57,649 bases of DNA from Clostridioides difficile CD160 (GTDB lineage: Bacteria > Bacillota > Clostridia > Peptostreptococcales > Peptostreptococcaceae), in the NCBI RefSeq assembly GCF_000449425.2, contig NZ_AVHW01000023.1:1-57649 (forward strand). The letters run 5' to 3'. This document shows, in pieces, positions 42,482 to 52,031 of this stretch (position 1 is its first letter; each line of letters begins with the position of its first letter). The notes under the pieces are model-generated. The model was given only the letters and a program-made list of their open reading frames with translations, ran no database searches and was not told the DNA's origin. Both the position numbers and the translations under genes were made by a program.

Positions 42482-43084
42482 ATGAAGAAAAAAGAAATGA
42501 TAGAACTACTGCAAAATATAGAAGAGGAATCAGAAATAGATTCATTATTGGAAAATGTAGATTTATTTAAATTAAAAGATAAAAAAGAACTTACATTAGA
42601 TGATTTTAAGGCTTTGATTTTAAATGATACTAATTTTAAATCTTTTATGGATAGCGAAAAAAATAAATATCATAGTGAAGCACTTGAAAACTTTAAGAAA
42701 AAAGATATGCAAACACTTATAAATGCTGAAGTTCTAAAAAGGACTTCTACAAATGAAACAGAGGAACAAAAGGCTATAAGGGAACTAAATGAAAAATTGG
42801 ATAGATTAGAAAAAGAAAAAAGACATACAGAAATGATTTCTAAATATAAGGATATTCTAGTTGAAAAGAAAATACCTACAAACTTAATTGAATATCTACT
42901 ATCTGATGATGATGAAAAAACAAATGCAAATATAGATATCTTTGAAAACTCAATGAAAAAATATATTCAATCTAGAGTAGATGAAAGGATTAAAGATGGT
43001 TCATATACACCACCTGGAAAAGAAGGCGATAATGAACTATCAGAGGTTAGAAAGCAGATAAAACAAGGTTTAAATAGTTTCTAA
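42482..43084 (+). CDS. Capsid scaffold protein (GP20-like)
   Basis: A 200-residue, highly charged helical protein ('LNEKLDRLEKEKRHTEMISK') between minor head and major capsid, the position of Phage_GP20-type scaffolds. The C-terminal 'GDNELSEVRKQIKQGLNSF' is a likely capsid-binding helix. AAGGAG precedes ATG. Confidence 0.75.
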   Translation: MKKKEMIELLQNIEEESEIDSLLENVDLFKLKDKKELTLDDFKALILNDTNFKSFMDSEKNKYHSEALENFKKKDMQTLINAEVLKRTSTNETEEQKAIRELNEKLDRLEKEKRHTEMISKYKDILVEKKIPTNLIEYLLSDDDEKTNANIDIFENSMKKYIQSRVDERIKDGSYTPPGKEGDNELSEVRKQIKQGLNSF

Positions 43085-43104
43085 AAAAGAGGAGGATTTT
43101 ATAA

Positions 43105-44028
43105 ATGGCTAATGTATTACAATATGTAACGCTTTTTCAACAAGAATTAGATTCACAAATAGTGGTAGGTTCAACTACTGGATGGATGGAAAGAAACTCT
43201 GGTCAAGTTATATATGATGGAGGTAGAGAAGTAAAGATTCCTAAGGTATCTATGGATGGTTTAGGAGATTATGATAGATCTAAAGGATATGCTCCAGGAG
43301 CAATAACACTTGAGTATGAAACTAGAAGAATGGAAATGGATAGAAGTAGAGAGTTTATGCTTGATTCAATGGATGTAAATGAAACAAACTTTGTTGTAAA
43401 TGCCTCTTCTGTAATGGGATTATTTCAAAAGCAACATGTTATACCAGAAATAGATGCATATAGATACTCAAAGATATTTTCAGAAGTTTCTAAGGTTGAT
43501 GAACGTGTAAAATATTCTTATGAAGTATCTGCTGCGAGTATTTTAAGTGAATTAAAATATCAGATAGCATCAATTCAAGATTCAACTGGTGATATACCTC
43601 TTATTATTAGTATGTCTAGTATAGTGGCAAGTATCTTAGAACAGTCTACTCAACTTGATGATATTGAATTTGGTGATGGAGATATAAAAAGAATTGTAAA
43701 ATCTATAGATAATGTACCTATAATAAAAGTTCCATCAAAAAGAATGAAAACAGAATATATATTCATGGATGGGAAAACATCTGGTCAGACAGCAGGAGGT
43801 TTTAAGGAAGGACCAAAAGCACTAGATATAAACTGGTTAATAACTCCATCATCTGCTCCAATTGCAATATCTAAGACAGATAAACCAAGAATATTCACTC
43901 CAGATCAAAATCAATCAGCTGATGCCTATAAAATAGATTATAGAAAGTATCATGATTTATGGCTATTAGATGAACCAATAAAACTTTGTAGAGCATGTGT
44001 AAAACAAGCAAAGGCTACTCAAGAGTAG
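43105..44028 (+). CDS. Major capsid protein
   Basis: A 307-residue protein directly after the scaffold with a very strong AGGAGG. Features include 'TGWMERNSGQVIYDGGREVK', 'IPKVSMDGLGDYDRSKGYAP' and 'IPEIDAYRYSKIF', the pattern of HK97-fold capsid proteins of clostridial myophages. No separate protease is needed, since the scaffold is a distinct gene. Confidence 0.85.
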   Translation: MANVLQYVTLFQQELDSQIVVGSTTGWMERNSGQVIYDGGREVKIPKVSMDGLGDYDRSKGYAPGAITLEYETRRMEMDRSREFMLDSMDVNETNFVVNASSVMGLFQKQHVIPEIDAYRYSKIFSEVSKVDERVKYSYEVSAASILSELKYQIASIQDSTGDIPLIISMSSIVASILEQSTQLDDIEFGDGDIKRIVKSIDNVPIIKVPSKRMKTEYIFMDGKTSGQTAGGFKEGPKALDINWLITPSSAPIAISKTDKPRIFTPDQNQSADAYKIDYRKYHDLWLLDEPIKLCRACVKQAKATQE

Positions 44029-44039
44029 AGGTGAAATAA

Positions 44040-44321
44040 ATGTTTGTATTAAAAAAAGATAACGTTATTAGACTTGCTAATAATGAATATGAAAGTAATA
44101 ATTTAGTATTAAAGGGATTTAAAATATATTTAGAAGAAATGACTAAAGAGAATATTGATAAAAAAGAGGAAAAAATCGAAAAAGTTAAATCAATCTCTAA
44201 TGATTTATTTAATCTATCTAAACCAGAACTTATGGAAATTGCTAAAGGTAAAAATATAAAGGGATATTCAACTAAAACTAAAGAAGAATTAATCCAATTA
44301 CTAGATGAGTACAATGCTTGA
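44040..44321 (+). CDS. Small head-module protein with Rho-N/SAP-like motif
   Basis: A 93-residue protein. The C-terminal ~35 residues ('LSKPELMEIAKGKNIKGYST', 'KTKEELIQLLDEY') form a helix-extended-helix Rho-N/SAP-like DNA-binding motif. Such small proteins often sit between capsid and connector genes in Firmicute phages. It overlaps the next gene by 17 bases. Confidence 0.65.
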   Translation: MFVLKKDNVIRLANNEYESNNLVLKGFKIYLEEMTKENIDKKEEKIEKVKSISNDLFNLSKPELMEIAKGKNIKGYSTKTKEELIQLLDEYNA

Positions 44322-44685
44322 TAGTATTAAGTTAATTTTAGGAATAGAAAATGATAGATATGATAAATTAATAATCCTTTATATAAATAAAATAAGTGAA
44401 ATGGTTTTAGAATATTGTTCTAGACAGGAATTAAGTATAGCACTAGAAGGGTTTGTGGAAGAAAAAGTAATATCAATATTATCTTCAAGATTTGAGGAAC
44501 TTAAGAAAAACAGTGGGCTTGATAATCTAGAAAAAAACTTAAAAGCTATAACTAGAGGTGATACAAAAATAGAATATAATACTTTAACATTGCAAACTGC
44601 TGAAAATAGTATGAGTTCATCATCTTTTTTAACTGATGCTGATAAAAAATTTCTAAGTCCATTTTGTGTTGTTAATATGTACTAA
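44305..44685 (+). CDS. Head-tail connector (gp6/YqbG-like)
   Basis: A 126-residue helical protein starting MSTMLDSIKLILGIENDRYD, followed by 'INKISEMVLEYC', the pattern of Phage_connect_1/YqbG adaptors that bind the portal. Position and size agree. Confidence 0.75.
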   Translation: MSTMLDSIKLILGIENDRYDKLIILYINKISEMVLEYCSRQELSIALEGFVEEKVISILSSRFEELKKNSGLDNLEKNLKAITRGDTKIEYNTLTLQTAENSMSSSSFLTDADKKFLSPFCVVNMY

Positions 44686-44696
44686 GGGGTGATTAA

Positions 44697-45044
44697 GTGA
44701 CAGAAGCAGATATATTAGAAATGACCTATCTTGATAAAATGACTATTATCAGAAAGTCAAAAGGTTGGAATCAAGAAACATGTTCTAATGATTTTAGTAA
44801 TATTATTATAGCTGAAGATATCCCATGTGCAATTTCAAGAAAAGAAGAAGCTATTGTAAATGGTGATATTGGAGCTATAGTCATAAATAGAAAGTTATTT
44901 TGCAGACCAGAAGTGGATATAAAAACAGGCGACACTATAAATGCAACTTATAGTCATGGAGAAGAAGCTATATTTAAGGTTTCTAAGGCAAATATATATC
45001 CAAGCCATATGGAAATACCTATTACAGAAGCGGAGAGAATATAA
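44697..45044 (+). CDS. Head closure protein (XkdH/YqbH-like)
   Basis: 115 residues from GTG (GGGGTGATTA upstream). The beta-rich 'MTIIRKSKGWNQETCSNDFS', 'VINRKLFCRPEVDIKTGDTI' suits the stopper/head-closure family. It overlaps the next start (TAATG). Assignment leans on gene order. Confidence 0.65.
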   Translation: MTEADILEMTYLDKMTIIRKSKGWNQETCSNDFSNIIIAEDIPCAISRKEEAIVNGDIGAIVINRKLFCRPEVDIKTGDTINATYSHGEEAIFKVSKANIYPSHMEIPITEAERI

Positions 45045-45397
45045 TGGGAATAGATAATTTAGGAGTTTTTGAAGCATTAGCCTTAGATTTAAAGTTAAAT
45101 GCATCAAATTTCAATAGAAAAATCAAGAAGTTTACAAAAGAAACTGGGCAAGAACTAGCAGAAAATATAAGAGATGAAACTCCTGTAAAGACTGAAAAGT
45201 TAAAAAATGGATGGGAAGAAAATCAGCCTGAATATGATACTTATATTGTTGAAGATAAGGTTGAATATGCCACACTCGTAAATGATGGCCATGCAACTAA
45301 AAATGGTGGAGTTGTTCCTGGTGTATTCATGGTTGAAAAGGGAATTGAAAAAACAAAAGAAAATATGACAAGCGCAAAAGCAAATTTATTTGATTGA
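45044..45397 (+). CDS. Tail completion protein, HK97 gp10-like (XkdI)
   Basis: A 117-residue protein with the gp10-like pattern 'KKFTKETGQELAENIRDETP', 'VKTEKLKNGWE', 'YATLVNDGHATKNGGVVPG'. It is part of the neck between head and tail. Confidence 0.8.
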   Translation: MGIDNLGVFEALALDLKLNASNFNRKIKKFTKETGQELAENIRDETPVKTEKLKNGWEENQPEYDTYIVEDKVEYATLVNDGHATKNGGVVPGVFMVEKGIEKTKENMTSAKANLFD

Positions 45398-45408
45398 TAG
45401 GTGATTAG

Positions 45409-45858
45409 TTGCTTACAAACAGAGATATTATAATAGCAGTTAATGAAAGAATAGAAAATGAGTTTAGAGATACAGATATTTTTATTAATGAGGATAATAT
45501 ACAAGGCTTTGAGGAGGCTTGTTTTTTTGTGCAACTTTTACCTGTTTCTAATAATATTGCAAATAAAGTTTTAGATACTAAAAAGATATTCATAGATGTT
45601 GAATATTATCAAAAGGCTAGAAAAAATAAATTAAATTTATATGACATACAAAGTAGATTAGAAAAAATATTTAATAGAAGCATTAGAGTTAAAGATAGGA
45701 GTTTAACTATAGAGAATATATCTCCATCAATTGTAAAAGATTCTGTAGGTTATAAATTAACTTTCCTAATTACTGTATCTTATTTTGAAGAGATTTACTT
45801 TAGTAAAGAAACATATGAAACTATGGAAAGTGTAGATTTAAAGATAGGAAGTGATTAA
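45409..45858 (+). CDS. Tail terminator-like protein (XkdJ/YqbJ)
   Basis: 149 residues from TTG (AGGTGATTAG upstream). The mixed alpha/beta 'ACFFVQLLPVSNNIANKVLD', 'FIDVEYYQKARKNKLNLYDI' fits the YqbJ family located just before the sheath gene. It is thought to cap the tail tube. Confidence 0.7.
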   Translation: MLTNRDIIIAVNERIENEFRDTDIFINEDNIQGFEEACFFVQLLPVSNNIANKVLDTKKIFIDVEYYQKARKNKLNLYDIQSRLEKIFNRSIRVKDRSLTIENISPSIVKDSVGYKLTFLITVSYFEEIYFSKETYETMESVDLKIGSD

Positions 45859-46914
45859 ATGGGTTTACCAGAAATTAATATATCCTTTATTCAAGCTGGA
45901 AAAACTTTTGTTAAACGTTCTGGTGGTATTGTAGCACTTATTTTAAAAGATACAAAGAATACAGGATTGATTGAAATACAGGAAATAGAAGATATTCCAA
46001 ATGGCTATTCTGCTGACAATTTAAACTATATAAAGATGGCAATGAGAGGAAATATATATCCTCCAAATAAGATATTAGTCTACGCATTAGATGTAGATAA
46101 ATCAATAGATGATGCTCTAGACTTTCTTGAAACTTGTGAATTTAATTACCTTTGTATGCCAGAGGAGACAGAGCAAGAATTGCCTAAAATCAAAGCATGG
46201 ATTAATAAGATGAGAGAAGATAATAAAATAAAGGTTAAGGCTATAACTGCAAATAATATAGCAGATTATGAAGGTATAATAAACTTTACAACAACTGATA
46301 TTGAAATTGATGGTAAGAAATATACTTCAAATGAATTTCTGCCAAGAATAGCAGGTTTTATTGCAGGAACTCCATCAACTCAATCTGTAACATATGCAGA
46401 AATACCAGAAGTTACTAATATACCTAAGTTAACAAGAACTGAAGCAAATACAAGGATAAATAATGGAGAGCTAATTTTAATAAAAGAAAGTGGAGCTATA
46501 GTGATCGCTAGAGGAGTTACATCTTTTACAACAATTACTGATTCAAAAGGTGATATATTCAAAAAGATTAAGTTGGTTGATACACTAGATCAAATTCATA
46601 ACGATATTAAAAAAATAATTGTAAAAAATTATATAGGAAAAACACCAAACACTTATGATAATAAGTGTTTACTTATTGTTGCAATACAATTATATCTTCA
46701 AGAATTAGAAAAAGATGGTTTAATTGACCCAGGTTCAACAATAGAAATTAATTTAGATGCTCAGAGAGCATGGTTAAAAGAAAATCATATTGATGTATCT
46801 AATATGGAGGAACAACAAATAAAAGAATGTAACACTGATACAATTGTATTTTTAAAAGCAAAAATTAAATTAATAGATGCTATGGAAGATGTGTATTTAG
46901 ACATCTCTATGTAG
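45859..46914 (+). CDS. Contractile tail sheath protein (XkdK)
   Basis: A 351-residue protein with the sheath start 'LPEINISFIQAGKTFVKRSG' and 'GIVALILKDT', 'TPSTQSVTYAEIPEVTNIPK' and the C-terminal 'DGLIDPGSTIEINLDAQRAW'. Its presence defines the phage as a myovirus. It abuts the previous stop. Confidence 0.92.
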   Translation: MGLPEINISFIQAGKTFVKRSGGIVALILKDTKNTGLIEIQEIEDIPNGYSADNLNYIKMAMRGNIYPPNKILVYALDVDKSIDDALDFLETCEFNYLCMPEETEQELPKIKAWINKMREDNKIKVKAITANNIADYEGIINFTTTDIEIDGKKYTSNEFLPRIAGFIAGTPSTQSVTYAEIPEVTNIPKLTRTEANTRINNGELILIKESGAIVIARGVTSFTTITDSKGDIFKKIKLVDTLDQIHNDIKKIIVKNYIGKTPNTYDNKCLLIVAIQLYLQELEKDGLIDPGSTIEINLDAQRAWLKENHIDVSNMEEQQIKECNTDTIVFLKAKIKLIDAMEDVYLDISM

Positions 46915-46929
46915 TTTGGAGGTTAAAAT

Positions 46930-47370
46930 TTGAAAGCTAAAATAGACCCAAGTAGAATAATATCTGGTACATTTGGAGAATGTTGGCTAGATGGGAGACA
47001 ATTAACATCTGTAAAAGGGTTAGAAGCAAAAGTTGAATTAGAAAAAGAAGAAATTAAAGTTTGTGGGCAGTTAATGGTTGGACAAAAACTTATTGGAGCA
47101 TCTGGAAAGGGCTCTATAACCTTATTTAAAGTGAGCTCTTTATTTGGAGAATATGTTGAAAGTATGCTAAACGAAGGAAAAGCATTCAAATTTACTGTAA
47201 TAAGTAAGTTACAAGATCCAGATTCCTATGGAGCTGAAAGAGTTGCACTTTATGGTTGCATGCTTGATGATTTAACTTTAGCAGACTGGGAAGCAGGAAA
47301 ACCAGGAGAAATAGAAGTTCCATTTACTTTTGAAGGCTTTAAATACTTAGATAAAATTACAGAAAAATAG
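46930..47370 (+). CDS. Tail tube protein (XkdM)
   Basis: 146 residues from TTG (GGAGG 8 bases upstream). 'IISGTFGECWLDGRQLTSVK', 'CGQLMVGQKLIGASGKGSIT' and 'EVPFTFEGFKYLDKI' match the XkdM/tube family. It forms the inner tube inside the sheath. Confidence 0.9.
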   Translation: MKAKIDPSRIISGTFGECWLDGRQLTSVKGLEAKVELEKEEIKVCGQLMVGQKLIGASGKGSITLFKVSSLFGEYVESMLNEGKAFKFTVISKLQDPDSYGAERVALYGCMLDDLTLADWEAGKPGEIEVPFTFEGFKYLDKITEK

Positions 47371-47385
47371 GAGGATTTTTATTAT

Positions 47386-47802
47386 ATGAACACAGTTGAA
47401 AAATTATTAAATATGGATGCAGGTAAATTAAAACTGCCATCTAGTATATATGAGCTATATTGCAAAAAATTAGATGATACCTTAGAGATTGAATGTAATG
47501 CTATTGATCCAGAACGTTTTGATGAGATAAGAATGAATTCATTGGACGTAGATAGTGGTAATTTAGAAAATGTTAATGTCTATGAACTTAAAGTTAACAC
47601 AATACTTGAGGCATGTCCTATTTTTAGAAATATGGAAGTTGTAGAAAATATGGGCTTGGCAACCCCTAAGGATCTTATAAAAAAATTACTCTTAGCTGGA
47701 GAAATTGATAATCTATATGAGGAAGTTAATAAAGTAAATGGCATAGATGCTGAGGGAGATAAAAAAAGACAGAAGGAAAAAAATAAAGAAATAAAAAACT
47801 AA
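47386..47802 (+). CDS. Tail assembly chaperone (XkdN), zero-frame product
   Basis: A 138-residue XkdN-type protein ('KLLNMDAGKLKLPSSIYELY', 'EACPIFRNMEVVENMGLATP') with a charged tail. It corresponds to gpG of lambda. Its last codons form a slippery heptamer right before the stop, giving a longer product by -1 frameshift. Confidence 0.85.
   Translation: MNTVEKLLNMDAGKLKLPSSIYELYCKKLDDTLEIECNAIDPERFDEIRMNSLDVDSGNLENVNVYELKVNTILEACPIFRNMEVVENMGLATPKDLIKKLLLAGEIDNLYEEVNKVNGIDAEGDKKRQKEKNKEIKN
47793..47799 (+). promoter_or_regulatory. Programmed -1 frameshift site A AAA AAC
   Basis: The in-frame heptamer A AAA AAC immediately precedes the zero-frame TAA (47800-47802). The -1 frame has a stop (TAA at 47783-47785) just upstream and is open from there through to 47975, so only slippage at this site can join the frames. 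This is the classic arrangement of tail-chaperone genes. Confidence 0.8.
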
Positions 47803-47978
47803 TTAAAACGGATGGAGAAGTTAACTTAATGTACTTATTATTTAAGTATAAAGGTATAATGCCATCCGTTTCTTATCGTATGCTAAAAGGTGAAAAAGAA
47901 ATTGTTAGTGTTTTTATAGATCAAGAGTTGGATGAAAAAAGAGAAGAAATAAAATCTGGTGCTGGGAGGTTGTTTTAA
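47799..47978 (+). CDS. -1 frame extension of the tail chaperone (gpGT-like)
   Basis: 59 codons in the -1 frame ('LIKTDGEVNLMYLLFKYKGI', 'MPSVSYRMLKGEKEIVSVFI', ending GAGRLF). Joined to the 138 zero-frame residues they give a ~197-residue fusion that would contact the tape measure protein. The tape measure gene starts 4 bases later. A separate ATG within it (47829) has no ribosome binding site. Confidence 0.8.
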   Translation, partial: LIKTDGEVNLMYLLFKYKGIMPSVSYRMLKGEKEIVSVFIDQELDEKREEIKSGAGRLF

Positions 47979-47981
47979 TCT

Positions 47982-50900
47982 ATGAGTTCTAGTACAAAAG
48001 TTTTACAAGCAGTAATAAAAATGAGAGATGAAGCAAGTTCAACTTTAAGAAGAGTAGCGGCTAATACTAGGGCTTTACATGATTCATCCTCTCAAGCATC
48101 AAGAGCATTAAATAATGTCCAGAACAATTTAAAAAGTGTTGGTACAAGTGCATTAAAAGCAGGAGGACTTATAACTGCTGGAGTTGGTGGAGCATTTGCT
48201 GCTGCAACAAAAGTTGGAACAGAATTTGAAAGTGCCATGTCTCAAGTTAAGGCTACATTTGGAAATTCTTTAAAACCAGGTGATTTTGAAGCTATGTCAA
48301 AGGCTGCTAGAGATGCTGGGAAAGCTACAACTAAAACTGCTGCTGATTCTGCCAATGCACTTCAATATATGGGGCTTGCTGGATGGGATGTTCAAAAGTC
48401 AATGCATGCTTTAATGCCAGTACTTAATTTATCAGAGGCAGCCTCTATGGACCTTGGTTTAGCATCTGATTTAGTAACTGATAGTATGAGTTCTATGTGT
48501 TTAGAAGTTGATAAAGTAAGTAAAAGTGGCAAAGTACTAGCTGGTGCTGGATTAAGTGAGTACTTAGATAAGGTTGCAAATGCATCTACTAAATCAAATA
48601 CAAACATACAACAGTTAATGGAAGCATTTAATGTTGCAGGTGGTACATTTAGTAACTTAAAAGTTCCATTATCTGAAGCAACTGCTATTATGGGAATACT
48701 TGCAAATAGAGGCGTTAAAGGTACAGATGCAGGCCATGCTTTAAACTCAATCATGATAAACCTTACAACAGGTGCAGGCCAAGCAGGTAAGGCAATGAAA
48801 AAACTTGGAGTAAGTGCATTTGATAATCAGGGTAAATTTAAAGGTATGTCAAATGTACTTAAAGAAGTTGCAAATAAAACAAAAGATATGACTGATAAAC
48901 AGAAAAATTATTACTTGGCCGCTATAGGTGGAAAAACTCAATTAAAAACGTTACAAAAGTTACTTGATGGAGTTGGAAATGAGTATGATAGTTTAAAGAA
49001 AAAGATAGATAACTCAAAAGGTGCCTTAAAAACAATGTCTGATGTAATGAAGGACAATACTAAGGGTGGAATTGCAACCTTAAAGTCAGCCCTCGAAGAA
49101 ACCGGAATTACTATTTACTATCAACTAAAACCAGCAATAGCATCTGTAGTTGATAATTTAACTAAAATGACGGTTTGGTTCAATAACTTAAGTGAACCAA
49201 TAAAAAGAGTTATAACCAATGTAATGCTTTCAGTTGGAGCATTTGGTGTACTTTTATTAACTATAGGAGCAGTATCTTTAATTGTTTCAAAGGCTATAGG
49301 AGTATTTAGTTTCTTTGTTCCAATAATACTAAAAGCAAAAGTTGCTTTCAGAGCTTTTGTAATCGGGATGAAGCCATTAAGTGCAGTATTTTTGGCTATA
49401 ATGGGTCCTATAGGATGGACTATAACAGCTATAATTGCATTGTCAGTAGCATTTACTGTTGCTTATGCTAAGTCTGAAGTCTTTAGAAATAAAGTTAATT
49501 CATTAGTAAAATCATTTGTAGAATTCGCAAAACCTATAGTAAGTTTTTGTATGCCTGCACTTAAACAATTAGGTGAAAAATTTAAAGAATTATTATCTTC
49601 ACTTGGACCATTATTTGCATCTATATTAAATTTAGGTAGTGTGATAATGAAGGTGTTAGGGCCTATCTTAATTGGTGTAATAGGGTTTCATATAGCAAAA
49701 TTAGTTTTAATTTTATCTACTTTGGCAACGGCATTTAGAGCTGTTGTAGATACTATAACTAATGTATTAAATGGTCTAGCATCTATTTTAAGTGGTATTT
49801 TTGATTTAATTATAGGTATTGTCACAGGTGATAGTAAAAAAATGATGGATGGAGTTAAGCGAATATTTGATGGTGGAACTAAAATTATAAAATCAATTTG
49901 GAAAGGTTTCATAGATTTTATAACTGCTCCAATAGAAGCAGTGGCTGATATTGTAGATAGTTTATTTAAGGATAAAGCGAAATGGCTTACAGATAAATGG
50001 AGAGATTTAAGAACCTTCTTAGAAAATCCAATTGAAGCAACCGCAAAAATATCTACTAAAACAAATGTGAATATACCTGGAAGTAAAGCAGCAGATGCAG
50101 CTGGAAAATCTGCACCAAATACAGGTGGATTAAAACAAACAATGGCAAATTTAAAAGGTTCATTTAGTGATTTTAAAACTTTTATTAAACCTATGACAGA
50201 TTCTATAAGTCAAGGAGTTGAATCTGGAAAAACTAAATTTACAGAACTACAAAATAAGATATTAAATGATGTTAAACCTGCACTAAAGGTTCTAGAGGAT
50301 TCTGGAGTAAGTTTTAAGAATAAATTCAAAGAATCAATAACTTCAATAAAAGATAAATTTAATGAGTTAAAGGATATATTAGTAGGAAATATCAAGACAA
50401 ATATAGATAATCTAGTAAAAGCATTTGAACCTTTAAAGCCACACTTAGATAATTTAAAAGAATGTTTTGATAAGGTTAAACAAGCGATTACTGATTTTTT
50501 TACTCCAGCTAAACAAGTTGGAGATACAGTAGACCAGGTAAGCCAACCAATGGACAATATGAAAAAGTCTACTGATGGCATAAAATTAGCATTTCAAAAC
50601 TTAGGTCAAGCACTTGCACCTGTTAAAGCTTGGTTTCAAGGATTTTTGCCTTTCCTATCACAAATAGGGCAACAATTATTACCAGCTATAGGAATAGCAA
50701 TAGCTGGTGTTGTTGGTGGCATAATTTTAGCATTTATATGGTTTTTAAATACATTAACAGCAATAATTACAACTGTTTCTGGAATTATAAACGGAATTAT
50801 ATCTTTTATATCTGGAATTATAAATGTTGTAATGGGACTTATAACAGGAAATGCTGACCAGACAATGGATGGTCTTAAACAAATATTTGATGGCGGAGTA

Positions 50901-51371
50901 GGTATAGTTAAATCTATATGGAATGGTTTGGTCGATTTAGTTAGCGGAATACTGGAACCTGTAATAGATCTTGCTGATTCATTTTTTAAAGATAAAGTTA
51001 AAGGAGTAAAGGAAACTTGGAATAAGCTTAAAGATTTCTTTAAACATCCAATTAAAGGAACTATAGAAATATTTAAAAAAGGTCCTAGTCTACAAGTTGG
51101 AAAAGGAGCAGATGCTGCTGGAACTAACACAAGAGGAGCATTTGGTATAAATAGAATTCCTAGAAATGATTATCTAATTAGAGCACATGAAGGAGAAAAA
51201 CTTTTAACTAAACAAGAGGCCAATCAATATAAGAGAAATAGCTCAAATGGAAGTTTATTTCTTGATAAGTTAGCAGATACAATAATTGTAAGAGAAGAAG
51301 CAGACATAGATAAAATTGTAAAAAAACTAAACAAAAAAATATGTCTTGCAAATGCTGGAGGAGTTCTTTAG
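47982..51371 (+). CDS. Tail tape measure protein
   Basis: A 1129-residue protein with the TP901-type tape measure core ('TEFESAMSQVKATFGNSLKP', 'AADSANALQYMGLAGWDVQK'). Several membrane-like segments follow (about residues 410-500). The region around 600-700 ('LASILSGIFDLIIGIVTGDS') is repeated near 930-1030 ('ISFISGIINVVMGLITGNAD'), each followed by 'FDGG...IVKSIW' and 'D.LFKDK...W..L..F...PI'. The C-terminal 'NDYLIRAHEGEKLLTKQEAN' is typical. It sets tail length and assists DNA entry. Confidence 0.93.
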   Translation: MSSSTKVLQAVIKMRDEASSTLRRVAANTRALHDSSSQASRALNNVQNNLKSVGTSALKAGGLITAGVGGAFAAATKVGTEFESAMSQVKATFGNSLKPGDFEAMSKAARDAGKATTKTAADSANALQYMGLAGWDVQKSMHALMPVLNLSEAASMDLGLASDLVTDSMSSMCLEVDKVSKSGKVLAGAGLSEYLDKVANASTKSNTNIQQLMEAFNVAGGTFSNLKVPLSEATAIMGILANRGVKGTDAGHALNSIMINLTTGAGQAGKAMKKLGVSAFDNQGKFKGMSNVLKEVANKTKDMTDKQKNYYLAAIGGKTQLKTLQKLLDGVGNEYDSLKKKIDNSKGALKTMSDVMKDNTKGGIATLKSALEETGITIYYQLKPAIASVVDNLTKMTVWFNNLSEPIKRVITNVMLSVGAFGVLLLTIGAVSLIVSKAIGVFSFFVPIILKAKVAFRAFVIGMKPLSAVFLAIMGPIGWTITAIIALSVAFTVAYAKSEVFRNKVNSLVKSFVEFAKPIVSFCMPALKQLGEKFKELLSSLGPLFASILNLGSVIMKVLGPILIGVIGFHIAKLVLILSTLATAFRAVVDTITNVLNGLASILSGIFDLIIGIVTGDSKKMMDGVKRIFDGGTKIIKSIWKGFIDFITAPIEAVADIVDSLFKDKAKWLTDKWRDLRTFLENPIEATAKISTKTNVNIPGSKAADAAGKSAPNTGGLKQTMANLKGSFSDFKTFIKPMTDSISQGVESGKTKFTELQNKILNDVKPALKVLEDSGVSFKNKFKESITSIKDKFNELKDILVGNIKTNIDNLVKAFEPLKPHLDNLKECFDKVKQAITDFFTPAKQVGDTVDQVSQPMDNMKKSTDGIKLAFQNLGQALAPVKAWFQGFLPFLSQIGQQLLPAIGIAIAGVVGGIILAFIWFLNTLTAIITTVSGIINGIISFISGIINVVMGLITGNADQTMDGLKQIFDGGVGIVKSIWNGLVDLVSGILEPVIDLADSFFKDKVKGVKETWNKLKDFFKHPIKGTIEIFKKGPSLQVGKGADAAGTNTRGAFGINRIPRNDYLIRAHEGEKLLTKQEANQYKRNSSNGSLFLDKLADTIIVREEADIDKIVKKLNKKICLANAGGVL

Positions 51372-51381
51372 GAGGTATCTA

Positions 51382-52014
51382 ATGGAAATATGGTTAAGAC
51401 AAGCAGATAATGCATTTAGATTCCCTATTCTACCACCTTCTTTTGAAATAAATGGAAATGCAACAATAAATACATCCAATATATTAGGAGTTGGAGATAT
51501 TGCAGTATTTGGAGGATTAGGACTTAAAACTATAGAACTATCATCTTTTTTCCCTAATCAAGAATATAGTTTCTGTAATTATAATGGATTCCCAAAACCT
51601 TATGACTGCGTAAATTTAATACAAGGCTGGATGAAAGAGGGATTTATATTGAGATTTATAATTACAGAAACTAATGTAAACTTTGAATGTATCATAGCAG
51701 ATTTTAATTACAAAGAACAAGATTGTTCAAGAGATGTTTATTTTACCTTAAGTTTAAAAGAATATAAAAGAATAAAAATATCTAAGGTCAATGCTAAGGA
51801 TGACGATTTATCTTCTAGTATTGACCTACCCATTACAAAAGGATTTGAGACTAAGCAAAAAACTCACAAGGTCATTGAAGGAGATACTCTTTTTAAGATA
51901 GCTAAGAAATATTATGGAAATGGTGACCTTTGGCAGAAAATTTACAAAGCCAATAAGGATAAAATTAAAAACCCAAACATAATACAAAATGGATGGATTT
52001 TAATAATTCCATAA
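51382..52014 (+). CDS. Tail LysM protein (XkdP-like)
   Basis: 210 residues from ATG 51382 (GGAGGTATCTA upstream). The N-terminal ~150 residues are the XkdP domain ('FRFPILPPSFEINGNATINT', 'YPF'-type replaced by 'FFPNQEYSFCNYNGFPKPYD'). The C-terminal ~48 residues are a LysM motif ('HKVIEGDTLFKIAKKYYGNG', 'IQNGWILIIP') that binds peptidoglycan. It joins the tube to the hub. Confidence 0.88.
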   Translation: MEIWLRQADNAFRFPILPPSFEINGNATINTSNILGVGDIAVFGGLGLKTIELSSFFPNQEYSFCNYNGFPKPYDCVNLIQGWMKEGFILRFIITETNVNFECIIADFNYKEQDCSRDVYFTLSLKEYKRIKISKVNAKDDDLSSSIDLPITKGFETKQKTHKVIEGDTLFKIAKKYYGNGDLWQKIYKANKDKIKNPNIIQNGWILIIP

Positions 52015-52031
52015 AAGGATGGTGATTTATA

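Noticed and set aside
44015-50581. Minus-strand open frames in the structural region
   Set aside because: They mirror strong plus-strand structural genes, lack ribosome binding sites and have low-complexity hydrophobic composition.
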